Below are positions 17,670-27,454 of a stretch of DNA of 64,000 bases, piece by piece. This DNA comes from Variovorax davisae (GTDB lineage: Bacteria > Pseudomonadota > Gammaproteobacteria > Burkholderiales > Burkholderiaceae_C): the NCBI RefSeq assembly GCF_030316845.1, contig NZ_JASZYS010000002.1, forward strand, positions 496,001-560,000, read 5' to 3'. The translations under genes were made by a program, and so were the position numbers. A model generated the notes under the pieces. It was not told the DNA's origin. It saw only the letters and a list, made by a program, of their open reading frames with translations, and did not search any database. Positions within the stretch are counted from its first letter, which is position 1; every line of letters starts with the position of its first letter.

Positions 17670-18694
17670 GCCTGGATGCTACGTTCATTGCGCGCCGGCA
17701 GCATCGAGCTGTTGAAGATGGCGTCGGCCGAAGGCCGGGTCTTGAGCCCGAACACTTCGGCGACTTCGTCGACCTGCTGCTCGAGCAGCAGCTTGCGGAT
17801 GTCGCCCAGGCCGTGGCCGCGCGTGTCGGGTGCGCCGACGTACTGCGCCGTGATGGCCCAGCGGTCGAGCTCGACCTTGGGGTCGAGGATCGGTTCGCGC
17901 TGGCGCATCGCCGCGATGCTGGGCGCCGGGTTGGCGAAGGTCTCGACGATCGCCCGGTTGGTGGCGCGCAGGAAGGCCGCCACCGCCTTCGGGTTCTGGG
18001 CGATCAGGTGGCTGCTGGCGAGGATCGCGTTGCCGTACAGGTTGACGCCGGCGTCCGAATACTTGAGCACCGACAGCTCGTCGGCCTTCATGCGCGCGAA
18101 CAGCGAGACCGCGGAGTCGTGGAAATAGGTGGCGGCATCGACATCGCCGCGCACCATCACGTTGTCGCGGGCGCTGAAGTCGGTGGTCTGCCACTGGAAG
18201 GCGTCGGGCTTCATGCCCTGCTTGCGCGCCACCATCGGCCAGGCGCGGCGCGTCGATTCGACCGCCGCGGCCGCCACCTTCTTGCCCTGCAGGCTCTTGA
18301 AGTCGGGGCCGACGCCGCGGTCCTTGCGCCCGATGATCACGAACGGTGCACGGTTGTAGTACTGGTAGACCGCCTGCACCATCGGGGTGCCCGGATTCTG
18401 CGCGTTGAACTCCACCAGCGAGCTGATGTCGCCGAGGCCCAGCTGGTAGACGCCGCTGGCGATGCGCGTGATGGAGGCCACCGAGCCGGCGCCGGTGTCG
18501 ATCGCGACGTCGAGCCCTTCGTCCTTGTAGTAGCCCTTGCTCTCGGCCAGGAAGAAGGGCGCGGTCTGGCCGTTGATGCGGAAGTCGAGCGTGAACTTGA
18601 GCGGCGTGAGCTTGCCGCCCTGCGCGAGCACGGCAGGGGCGGCGAGGGCGGCGGCGCAGGCGGCGCCGGTGGCGATGAAGTGGCGGCGTTGCAT
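17666..18694 (-). CDS. NMT1/THI5-like ABC transporter substrate-binding protein (copy 1)
   Basis: A 342-residue periplasmic receptor of the nitrate/taurine/thiamine-pyrimidine type. The N-terminus has a signal peptide with a twin Arg at residues 3-4 and a likely cleavage after Ala-Leu-Ala at about residue 24. It is clearly paralogous to the receptor encoded at 23823-24851 and has the same length. No permease or ATPase adjoins this copy, so it may share those encoded at 22209-23823. The gene begins at one end of the nested palindrome at 18755-18928 and is coupled to the deaminase by a four-base overlap. Confidence 0.88.
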   Translation of the reverse strand: MQRRHFIATGAACAAALAAPAVLAQGGKLTPLKFTLDFRINGQTAPFFLAESKGYYKDEGLDVAIDTGAGSVASITRIASGVYQLGLGDISSLVEFNAQNPGTPMVQAVYQYYNRAPFVIIGRKDRGVGPDFKSLQGKKVAAAAVESTRRAWPMVARKQGMKPDAFQWQTTDFSARDNVMVRGDVDAATYFHDSAVSLFARMKADELSVLKYSDAGVNLYGNAILASSHLIAQNPKAVAAFLRATNRAIVETFANPAPSIAAMRQREPILDPKVELDRWAITAQYVGAPDTRGHGLGDIRKLLLEQQVDEVAEVFGLKTRPSADAIFNSSMLPARNERSIQA

Positions 18695-18754
18695 GAAGGT
18701 GATCTCCGGAATTCGTGGGTCTTGAACACCCCGCCGGGCCGGCGAGGCACTTCA

Positions 18755-18928
18755 AGAGCAATTTCCGGGCGGCGCACGAATCGGGTGCGGGCGCTGCTGA
18801 ACGCTTCTACTCTTGACCGCAGTCATGCAGGAGGCATGCCAACTCGCGGGCCCGCAATTTGCATGAGAATCGGCGCAGAGTAGAAGCGTTCAGCTCCCGC
18901 GCACGGTCGCGGAGCGGGAAATTGCTCT
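18755..18928. repeat. Nested 174-bp imperfect palindrome in a divergent promoter region
   Basis: Three pairs of inverted repeats share nearly the same centre (18841-18845). The outer arms AGAGCAATTTCC and GGAAATTGCTCT lie at 18755-18766 and 18917-18928. The 18-bp perfect arms beginning GCTGAACGCTTC lie at 18796-18813 and 18877-18894. The inner arms TCATGCA and TGCATGA lie at 18823-18829 and 18860-18866. The element fills most of the 271-bp space between the minus-strand receptor gene and the plus-strand Rieske gene. It may be a duplicated operator or promoter facing both ways. Confidence 0.85.
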
Positions 18929-18965
18929 TTCAAGTTGGTCCTCACGCAACCGAAGGAGTCTTTTC

Positions 18966-20042
18966 ATGCTCGTCACGCAGCAACCCGTTTTCCGCAAGTT
19001 CTGGCATGCCGTCATGCCCCTGGCCGATCTGCAGCAGGGGCCGAAGCCCTTCACGCTGCTCGGCGAGAACATCGTCCTGTTCCTCGATGCCGACGGCCAG
19101 CCGGCCGCCTTGCGCGACCGCTGCTGCCATCGCACCGCGAAGCTGTCGAAGGGCTGGTGCGTCGACGGCGAAGGCAAGGCCTGCGGGCAGGGCGCGATCC
19201 AGTGCGGCTACCACGGCTGGACCTACGACCGCAGCGGCCAGGTGATACGCATCCCCCAGTACGAACCCGAGCGCAAGATCTCGCCCGAGTACAAGACCAC
19301 CGCCTACCACTGCAGCGCGCGCTACGGCTACGCCTGGGTCGCGCTCGAAGAGCCGATCGCCGAGATCCCGGCAATCCCGGAGTTCGACGATCCGGGCTTT
19401 CGCACCATCCACCAGTTCTATGAAGAGTGGCAGACCAGCCCGATGCGCGCGCTCGAGAACTCCTTCGACAACTCGCATTTCAGCTTCGTGCACCGGGCGA
19501 CCTTCGGCGTGGCCGCGAGCCCGAAGCCGAGCAAGTACGAACTGGTCGAGAACGAATCGGGCTTCTACGCCGAGACCGTGATCCAGGCGGCCAACCCCGA
19601 GAAGTTCCATGCCATCAGCGGCGTGACCGACCCGATCACCACCCGCCACATGCGCAACGCCTACTTCCTGCCGTTCTCGCGCCGGCTCGACATCGAATAC
19701 CCCTCGGGCATCCGCCACATCATCATCAACTGCTTCACGCCGATCGACGACGGCCGCATGCAGCTGTGCCAATGGCTGTTCCGCAACGACTGCGAGGCCG
19801 ATTGCGCGGCGCAGATGCTGATCGACTTCGACGAGGAGATCACGCGCGAGGACAAGGACATCCTCGAGTCGACCGACCCCGATGCGCTGGTCGACACGCG
19901 CCGGCGCGGCGTCGAGTACTCGATGGAGTCGGACCGTCCCGGCATGCTGATCCGCAAGCACCTGATGCAGCTGCTGGCCCGGCATGGCGAGGCCGAGGTG
20001 CATCGCGGCATGCGCGTGGTGCCGCTGGCGCAGGCGGCCTGA
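18966..20042 (+). CDS. Rieske [2Fe-2S] oxygenase, alpha subunit type (N-demethylase/ring-hydroxylase family)
   Basis: A 358-residue non-haem iron oxygenase subunit. The Rieske cluster ligands are Cys53 and His55 (CCH) and Cys80 and His83 (CGYH). The spacing between the two pairs is longer than usual because of a Cys-containing insert near residues 65-75. The mononuclear iron site contains His171 and His176 in DNSHFSFVH. An AAGGAG ribosome binding site lies seven bases before the ATG. The size and the RDRC-x-HR-x-AKLS pattern recall single-component Rieske N- or O-demethylases. A flavin reductase is encoded two genes on, but no ferredoxin. The substrate is likely the ligand of the flanking ABC receptors. 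Confidence 0.88.
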   Translation: MLVTQQPVFRKFWHAVMPLADLQQGPKPFTLLGENIVLFLDADGQPAALRDRCCHRTAKLSKGWCVDGEGKACGQGAIQCGYHGWTYDRSGQVIRIPQYEPERKISPEYKTTAYHCSARYGYAWVALEEPIAEIPAIPEFDDPGFRTIHQFYEEWQTSPMRALENSFDNSHFSFVHRATFGVAASPKPSKYELVENESGFYAETVIQAANPEKFHAISGVTDPITTRHMRNAYFLPFSRRLDIEYPSGIRHIIINCFTPIDDGRMQLCQWLFRNDCEADCAAQMLIDFDEEITREDKDILESTDPDALVDTRRRGVEYSMESDRPGMLIRKHLMQLLARHGEAEVHRGMRVVPLAQAA

Positions 20043-20081
20043 AGAGGGCGCTACCATGGCGCTCGATTTGAAGGAGTGCCG

Positions 20082-20690
20082 ATGGTCACGCGTGGATTCA
20101 CAGGACGACGTCCGACCGCAGCCTTTGCCCGCCGCCTGCCGCCGGGCCAGTTCGAGACCGACGACTTTCCGGTGCTGGCCAAGGGGCCGACGCCCGAGGT
20201 CGATCTCGCGGCCTGGCGCTTCACGCTGAGCCACGGCCCGCGTCCGCTCGCGAGCTGGAGCTGGGCCGAGTTCGCAGCGTTGCCGCGAACGCAATGGCAG
20301 GGCGACATCCACTGCGTCACGACCTGGTCGAAGTTCGACACCCGGTGGGAGGGCGTGGGCATCGACGACCTGCTGGCGGCTGCGGGCGTCGCGCCGCCCA
20401 GTGACTTTTTGCTGGCGCTCTCGCACGACGACTACGACACCAACGTGCCGCTGGCGGACCTGGTGGGCGGACGGGCCATGGTGGCGACCCATTTCGACGG
20501 CCAGCCGCTCGCGGCCGAGCACGGCGGGCCGGCCCGGCTGCTGGTGCCGCACCTGTATTTCTGGAAGAGCGCCAAGTGGCTCAAGGGCCTGCGCTTCACG
20601 GCGCGCGACGAGGCCGGCTTCTGGGAGCTGCGCGGCTACCACATGCGTGGCGATCCGTGGAAGCAGCAGCGCTACTCGGACGATCCGTGA
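20082..20690 (+). CDS. Sulfite-oxidase-like molybdopterin oxidoreductase
   Basis: A 202-residue protein comprising only the molybdopterin domain of the sulfite oxidase / YedY superfamily. The probable molybdenum ligand is Cys78 in the segment GDIHCVTTWS. The ATG at 20082 is preferred because AAGGAG lies five bases upstream; the GTG at 20076 falls inside that site. There is no signal peptide, so it is cytoplasmic. It is followed, with a GTGA overlap, by a flavin reductase. This pairing is known elsewhere and implies NAD(P)H-driven electron transfer to or from the molybdenum centre. Substrate unknown. Confidence 0.85.
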   Translation: MVTRGFTGRRPTAAFARRLPPGQFETDDFPVLAKGPTPEVDLAAWRFTLSHGPRPLASWSWAEFAALPRTQWQGDIHCVTTWSKFDTRWEGVGIDDLLAAAGVAPPSDFLLALSHDDYDTNVPLADLVGGRAMVATHFDGQPLAAEHGGPARLLVPHLYFWKSAKWLKGLRFTARDEAGFWELRGYHMRGDPWKQQRYSDDP

Positions 20691-21424
20691 GCGCGCAGGG
20701 GCCCACGCGCTGGCAGGAGGCCATGATCGAGCGCATCGCGCCGGTCACGCCGCGCATCGCCAGCGTGATCCTGAAGGCGGACCTGGCGCGGCATGTCTCG
20801 GGCCAGCATCTTGACGTGCGCCTGACCGCGCCCGACGGCTATACGGCGCAGCGCAGCTACTCGATCGCTTCGGCACCGGGCGAGCCGGTCGAACTGCTGG
20901 TCGAGAAGCTCGACGACGGCGAGGTCTCGCCGTACTTCCACGACATCGCGCAAGCCGGCGACGCCATCGAGGTGCGCGGTCCGCTGGGCGGCCATTTCAT
21001 CTGGCGCGCCGAGGACGGCGGGCCTGTGCTGCTGGTCGCGGGCGGCTCGGGCATCGCGCCGCTGATGGCGATGGTGCGCGACTGGGCGCGCACCGCGGTC
21101 GATCTGCCGTTGATGCTGGTCTGCTCGGCGCGCACGTGGGACGAACTGGCCTGCCGCGATGAACTGCTGGGGCTGGAGGCGAGCCGGACCGGTTTTCGCT
21201 TCGTCGCCGCGATCACGCGCGGCCCGGTGCAGCGCGCAGGCGACCGTGCGCAGCGCCTCGATGCCGCTGCGCTGAAGGAACTGATCGTGCGCTGGGGCCA
21301 TCTGCCGCGCCATGTCCTCGTCTGCGGCTCGAACCGTTTCGTCGAGGGCGTGACCCGCGGGTTGGCCGATGCCACGCTCGCAGCGGGCATGATCCGCACC
21401 GAGCGCTATGGTGGCGCCGAATGA
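20687..21424 (+). CDS. FAD/NAD(P)-binding ferredoxin reductase-like protein
   Basis: A 245-residue flavoprotein reductase. The FAD-binding RSYS motif lies at residues 56-59 and the NAD(P)-binding GGSGIAP at 120-126, with a C-terminal CGSNRFVEG segment. There is no plant-type [2Fe-2S] domain at the C-terminus, unlike most Rieske oxygenase reductases. The GTG start at 20687 overlaps the previous stop (GTGA); an ATG at 20723 is an alternative but its AGGAGG is too close. It probably serves the molybdoenzyme upstream, the Rieske oxygenase, or both. Confidence 0.85.
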   Translation: MSAQGPTRWQEAMIERIAPVTPRIASVILKADLARHVSGQHLDVRLTAPDGYTAQRSYSIASAPGEPVELLVEKLDDGEVSPYFHDIAQAGDAIEVRGPLGGHFIWRAEDGGPVLLVAGGSGIAPLMAMVRDWARTAVDLPLMLVCSARTWDELACRDELLGLEASRTGFRFVAAITRGPVQRAGDRAQRLDAAALKELIVRWGHLPRHVLVCGSNRFVEGVTRGLADATLAAGMIRTERYGGAE

Positions 21425-21446
21425 CATTCAACCAGGAGCAATTCGA

Positions 21447-21845
21447 ATGACCCTCACGGTCCGGCGCGACGGCGTCACAGGCACCCGCCACATCCTCAAG
21501 ATCCGGGCCCACGAGATCCCGGTCGACGCCTCGCCCGATGGCGGCGGCGCCGATGCCGGCCCGACGCCGCACGACCTCTACGATGCCTCGCTCGCGGCCT
21601 GCAAGGCCTTGACGGTGCTGATCTATGCGCGGCGCAAGGGCATGCCGATCGAGGAGATCGAGGTCGCGGTCGACCGCGACGACAGCGAGGAGCGCCACGG
21701 CGTGTACCGCCTCGACAGCACGCTGCGCGTCACGGGTGACCTGACGGAGGCGCAGCGCGCCGAGTTGCTGCGGGTGGCCGGCAAGTGCCCGGTGCACCGC
21801 CTGATGACCGAGGTCAAGACGGAAATCGAGACCCGGATGGTCTGA
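21447..21845 (+). CDS. OsmC/Ohr family protein
   Basis: A 132-residue OsmC-like protein. The two reactive cysteines of the family are Cys52 (in a SLAACKALT context) and Cys114 (in AGKCPVH). The ATG at 21447 lies behind an AGGAG ribosome binding site. Family members reduce organic hydroperoxides using thiols. As the last gene of the Rieske operon it may protect against peroxide formed by uncoupled oxygenase turnover, which is an inference. Confidence 0.88.
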   Translation: MTLTVRRDGVTGTRHILKIRAHEIPVDASPDGGGADAGPTPHDLYDASLAACKALTVLIYARRKGMPIEEIEVAVDRDDSEERHGVYRLDSTLRVTGDLTEAQRAELLRVAGKCPVHRLMTEVKTEIETRMV

Positions 21846-21852
21846 ACGAGCC

Positions 21853-22167
21853 TCAGCCCACCACCACTTCGCTGATCTGCATCACCGGCTGGATGTCGGT
21901 GTAGTTGGCGATGTCCGCCAGGATCTCCTTCGCATGCGGCCCGAAGCCGGCCTGGAACGATTCCACCGAGTCGGCGTAGACGTGGCACATGCCGACGTAG
22001 GTGGGCGGCTCGCCGGGCGCGCCGCCGGCCAAGCCCTTGTCGATCGTGTAGGACTTGCAGGCGTCGCCCATCCGGCTTTTGAGCAGCGGCATGTGCTTGT
22101 CGCGGTAGTAGGCGTGGTCGAACCGGGCGCCGGGAGTGTGGGGGTACATCACGCTGACCTTGATCAT
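21853..22167 (-). CDS. EthD family protein
   Basis: A 104-residue dimeric alpha-beta barrel protein of the EthD type. The N-terminal segment runs VSVMYPHTPGARFDHAYYRD, followed by a KHMPLL segment, as in EthD. EthD proteins accompany oxygenases, including cytochrome P450 systems for ether cleavage, but their biochemical role is unclear. The gene is last in the minus-strand ABC operon, 41 bp after the permease, and ends 7 bp from the convergent osmC-like gene. Confidence 0.85.
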   Translation of the reverse strand: MIKVSVMYPHTPGARFDHAYYRDKHMPLLKSRMGDACKSYTIDKGLAGGAPGEPPTYVGMCHVYADSVESFQAGFGPHAKEILADIANYTDIQPVMQISEVVVG

Positions 22168-22208
22168 GTTCGTCTCCAGGTGAAAAGAACCGGCAAGGTT
22201 ACGGGATT

Positions 22209-22979
22209 TCACTCCCCCTGCGAACCCCGGTGCGCCCAGCCCGTGGTGTGCTTCTCGACCGCGCTGAACAGTTCGTACATCCCCATCGCCATCGCGCCCA
22301 CCACCATCAGCCCGGCAAAGGCCAGGCCCATCTGCATCGACGAGCCGGCCGAGATCAGCAGGTAGCCGATGCCCTCGTTGGCGGCGGTCATCTCCGACAC
22401 CGTGGTGCCGACGAAGGCCAGCGTGATCGCCACCTTGAGCGAGGCGAAGAAGTAGGGCATGGAGCGCGGGAAGCCGATCTTCATGAGCACGTCCCAGCGC
22501 TTCGCGCCCAACACCCGCAGCACGTCCTCGAGCTCCGGCTCCAGCGTCGCGAGGCCGGTCGCGATGTTGACCATGATCGGGAAGAAGCTGATCAGGAAGG
22601 CGGTGAGGATCGCCGGCCCGACGCCGATGCCGAACCAGACCACCAGGATCGGCACGAAGGCCGCCTTCGGCAGCGCGTTGAAGGCGGTCATCAGCGGGTA
22701 CATCGCCGCGTAGGCCAGCCGCGAACTGCCGATCACGAAGCCCAGCAGCACGCCCACCACGATCGCCAGGCCGAAGCCCGCCATCGTGACCCAGAAGGTG
22801 CGCCAGGCGTGGCCCGCGATGATTTCCTTGAACTCCCAGAACTGGGTCCAGATGCGCCACGGGCTCGGGAAGATGAACTCCGAGACGCCGAAGCCCGAAC
22901 AGACGATCTGCCACAGCACGATGACCGCGACCAGCAGCAGCCAGGGCGACCAGCGTTCGATTTGCTTGTTGTTTTTCAT
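22209..22979 (-). CDS. ABC transporter permease (nitrate/sulfonate/pyrimidine type)
   Basis: A 256-residue inner-membrane permease of the SsuC/TauC/NMT1-associated family with about six membrane segments. The EAA-like cytoplasmic loop is present as ELEDVLRVLGAKRWDVL followed by a Pro-Arg-Ser segment. It follows the ATPase gene by only 7 bp. With the ATPase and receptor it forms a complete importer, presumably for a small heterocyclic or sulfonated compound. Confidence 0.9.
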   Translation of the reverse strand: MKNNKQIERWSPWLLLVAVIVLWQIVCSGFGVSEFIFPSPWRIWTQFWEFKEIIAGHAWRTFWVTMAGFGLAIVVGVLLGFVIGSSRLAYAAMYPLMTAFNALPKAAFVPILVVWFGIGVGPAILTAFLISFFPIMVNIATGLATLEPELEDVLRVLGAKRWDVLMKIGFPRSMPYFFASLKVAITLAFVGTTVSEMTAANEGIGYLLISAGSSMQMGLAFAGLMVVGAMAMGMYELFSAVEKHTTGWAHRGSQGE

Positions 22980-22986
22980 GAAGGGC

Positions 22987-23823
22987 TTACTGCGGGATCG
23001 CGGCGGTGGCGATGGCCTGGCTGCGAATGGCGCCGATGTGGCCGCGCAGTTCGAGCACGATGTCGGTGAATTCCTTGGTGTAGGTCAGCTCCAGCTCGCG
23101 CGGGCGCGGCAGGTCGATCTCGCGCTTGACCACGAAGCGGCCCGGGCTCTTGCTCATCACGTAGACCGTGTCGGCCAGGAACACCGACTCGCGCAGGTCG
23201 TGCGTGACCAGGATCACGTTGAACTGCTGCTCGGTCCAGAGGTCGCGCAGGATGCACCAGAGCTCTTCGCGCGTGAAGGCGTCGAGGGCGCCGAAGGGCT
23301 CGTCGAGCAGCAGCATCTTGGGCTCGTGGATCAGCGCCCGGCAGATGCTCGCGCGCTGCTGCATGCCGCCCGAGAGCTGCCACGGGAACTTGTCCTCGTA
23401 GCCGCCCAGGCCGACCTTCTGCAGCAGCCTGCGGGCCCGCTCGACATATTCGCGGCGCTTGGCCTTGAAGGTCGAGCGGTAGGGCTCGACGATCTCCAGC
23501 GGCAGCAGCACGTTGTCGACCGTGGTGCGCCAGGGCAGCAGCGACGGCGCCTGGAAGGCCATGCCCGAGATCTTCAGCGGCCCGGTCACGGGCTGGCCGT
23601 CGATCCGGATCTTGCCCATCGAGGGCATCCGCAGCCCGGTGGTGAGCTTCATGAAGGTCGACTTGCCGCAGCCCGAGGGCCCGACGATGGCGATGAACTC
23701 GCCGCGCTGGACCTTCAGGTCGATCGCCTCGACCGCGAAATGGTTGGCCCGCAGCAGTTCCTCGTTGTAGGCGAGCCAGACGTCCTGGAAATCGACGAAG
23801 GGCGCGTGGGCGTTCTCCGCCAT
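22987..23823 (-). CDS. ABC transporter ATP-binding protein (SsuB/TauB type)
   Basis: A 278-residue ATPase. Walker A (GPSGCGKS) lies near residues 48-55, the signature LSGGMQQR near 150-157 and Walker B (MLLLDEP) near 170-176. The ATG at 23823 overlaps the receptor stop by one base (TGATG); the GTG just before it is less likely. It belongs to the nitrate/sulfonate/taurine importer family. It is translationally coupled to the receptor and is followed 7 bp later by the permease. Confidence 0.92.
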   Translation of the reverse strand: MAENAHAPFVDFQDVWLAYNEELLRANHFAVEAIDLKVQRGEFIAIVGPSGCGKSTFMKLTTGLRMPSMGKIRIDGQPVTGPLKISGMAFQAPSLLPWRTTVDNVLLPLEIVEPYRSTFKAKRREYVERARRLLQKVGLGGYEDKFPWQLSGGMQQRASICRALIHEPKMLLLDEPFGALDAFTREELWCILRDLWTEQQFNVILVTHDLRESVFLADTVYVMSKSPGRFVVKREIDLPRPRELELTYTKEFTDIVLELRGHIGAIRSQAIATAAIPQ

Positions 23824-24851
23824 CACTTGCGCAGGATGTTCAGTTCTGCGGCGGGCGGCAGCAGCGAGCCGTTCCAGACCGCGTCGGGGTTGACGCGGGT
23901 CTTGGTCGCGAAGGCGTCCGACACCTGCGAGGCCATCAGCGACAGCCGGCCGGCGTTGACCTGGCCGAAGCCCTCGGCGCGGGCGTCGGGCGTGTTGACC
24001 ACGGTGTCGATCGCCAGCTTCAGGCGGCGCGTCTCGAGCTCGCTGTTGACGATGCCGTCGCGCGCCTTGATCGATTCGATCGCGACCGCCGGGTTGGCGA
24101 TCACGTCCTTGGCGCCCTTGGTGAAGGCCGAGAGGAAGGCCTTGACGGCCGCCGGGTTCTCCTTGATCAGCTTGGGCGAGGCGATGATCGCGTTGCCGTA
24201 GAGCTTCACGCCGAAGTCGGGGTAGGGCAGGATCACGATGTCGGCCGTCTTGGCGCCGCGCGCCTCGAGGTTCAAGAGCGAGGTGAAGGTGAAGCCCGTG
24301 ATGGCGTCGATGTCGCCGCGCAGCAGCATGGTTTCGCGCAGTGTCGGGTCCATCGCGGTCCAGTTCACCGCGCCGATGTTGTTGGCCTTGGCGAAGATCG
24401 GAAAGGCACGGCGGCCGGCGTCGAACACCGGGGCGCCGAGCTTCTTGCCGGTGAGGTCGGTGGGCTTGGCGATGCCGCTCTTCTTGAGCGCCATCACCGA
24501 GGCCGGCGTGTTGTTGTAGACCATCATCACCGCCACCGGCTTGTTCGGGCTGTCGGGGTTGTTGGCGTGGAACTCCATCAGCGCCGCGAGGTCGGCGAAG
24601 CCCATGTCGTAGGCGCCCGAGGCCACCCGCGTGACTGCGCCGCCCGAGCCGTTGCCGGCGTCGACCGTGACGTCGAGCCCGCTGGCCTTGAAGTAGCCCT
24701 TGGCGGCCGGGTGGGTGAAGAAGGCGCCGGGCCCCTCGAAGCGCCAGTCCAGCTGGAACTTGATCGGCGTCGTCTGCGCGTGCGCAGTGCCCAGCCCGAA
24801 GCTGAGGGCGGAGGCGGCGAGGAAGGTCTGGAGCAGGTGGCGCTTGTTCAT
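23823..24851 (-). CDS. NMT1/THI5-like ABC transporter substrate-binding protein (copy 2)
   Basis: A 342-residue periplasmic receptor with a Sec signal peptide likely cleaved after Ala-His-Ala at residue 25. It is paralogous along its whole length to the receptor at 17666-18694. For example, both share a VxLYGNAIxAS segment. It heads the receptor-ATPase-permease-EthD operon. A good match to a sigma-54 promoter lies 37-54 bp upstream of its ATG, which suggests induction under nitrogen limitation. Confidence 0.9.
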   Translation of the reverse strand: MNKRHLLQTFLAASALSFGLGTAHAQTTPIKFQLDWRFEGPGAFFTHPAAKGYFKASGLDVTVDAGNGSGGAVTRVASGAYDMGFADLAALMEFHANNPDSPNKPVAVMMVYNNTPASVMALKKSGIAKPTDLTGKKLGAPVFDAGRRAFPIFAKANNIGAVNWTAMDPTLRETMLLRGDIDAITGFTFTSLLNLEARGAKTADIVILPYPDFGVKLYGNAIIASPKLIKENPAAVKAFLSAFTKGAKDVIANPAVAIESIKARDGIVNSELETRRLKLAIDTVVNTPDARAEGFGQVNAGRLSLMASQVSDAFATKTRVNPDAVWNGSLLPPAAELNILRK

Positions 24852-24887
24852 TCAGGAATTCCGTGAAAGGGTGGATGCACGGGATTC

Positions 24888-24905
24888 AAGCAAAAACGGT
24901 GCCGG
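24888..24905 (-). promoter_or_regulatory. Candidate sigma-54 (RpoN) promoter
   Basis: On the minus strand the sequence CGGCACCGTTTTTGCTTG has GG and GC separated by exactly ten bases and keeps the GGCAC and TTGC halves of the -24/-12 consensus. The predicted start would be near 24878, giving a leader of about 27 nt before the receptor ATG at 24851. It would put this importer under an NtrC-type activator. Binding sites for such an activator were not identified. Confidence 0.6.
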
Positions 24906-24991
24906 CACGCACTTGGTGCGAACCCTTTCGCGTTCTCCATGCGGGTGCATGCGGTAACTGCGGGTTTCCACCGGACACAGGAGAGCGGACG

Positions 24992-25026
24992 AAAAAGCGC
25001 CCCGTCGCGTGCACCGCGCCGGGGCG
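24992..25026 (-). terminator. Rho-independent terminator of maeB
   Basis: Downstream of the maeB stop (25044) the minus strand has a GC-rich stem with arms CGCCCCG and CGGGGCG (plus-strand positions 25020-25026 and 24998-25004), then five T residues. This is a classical intrinsic terminator. It separates maeB from the ABC operon that follows on the same strand. Confidence 0.85.
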
Positions 25027-25043
25027 TCCAGTTTGGTGCGCGC

Positions 25044-27344
<2,301 letters not shown>

Positions 27345-27454
27345 CGATGTCTCCTTGCTTTCTTGGCTCAGGAGAGAGGCTACTCCAAAAGTGAGCTTGG
27401 GCAATTCGGGATCGTGATTCGGGGTGGGACGGCGCGCATCCGCGCCGCCCGGCT

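Noticed and set aside
18746-18760. A second sigma-54-like GG-N10-GC match on the plus strand
   Set aside because: The -12 half is GAGC rather than TTGC and it would leave a leader of about 200 nt to the Rieske gene; it also overlaps the palindrome arm.
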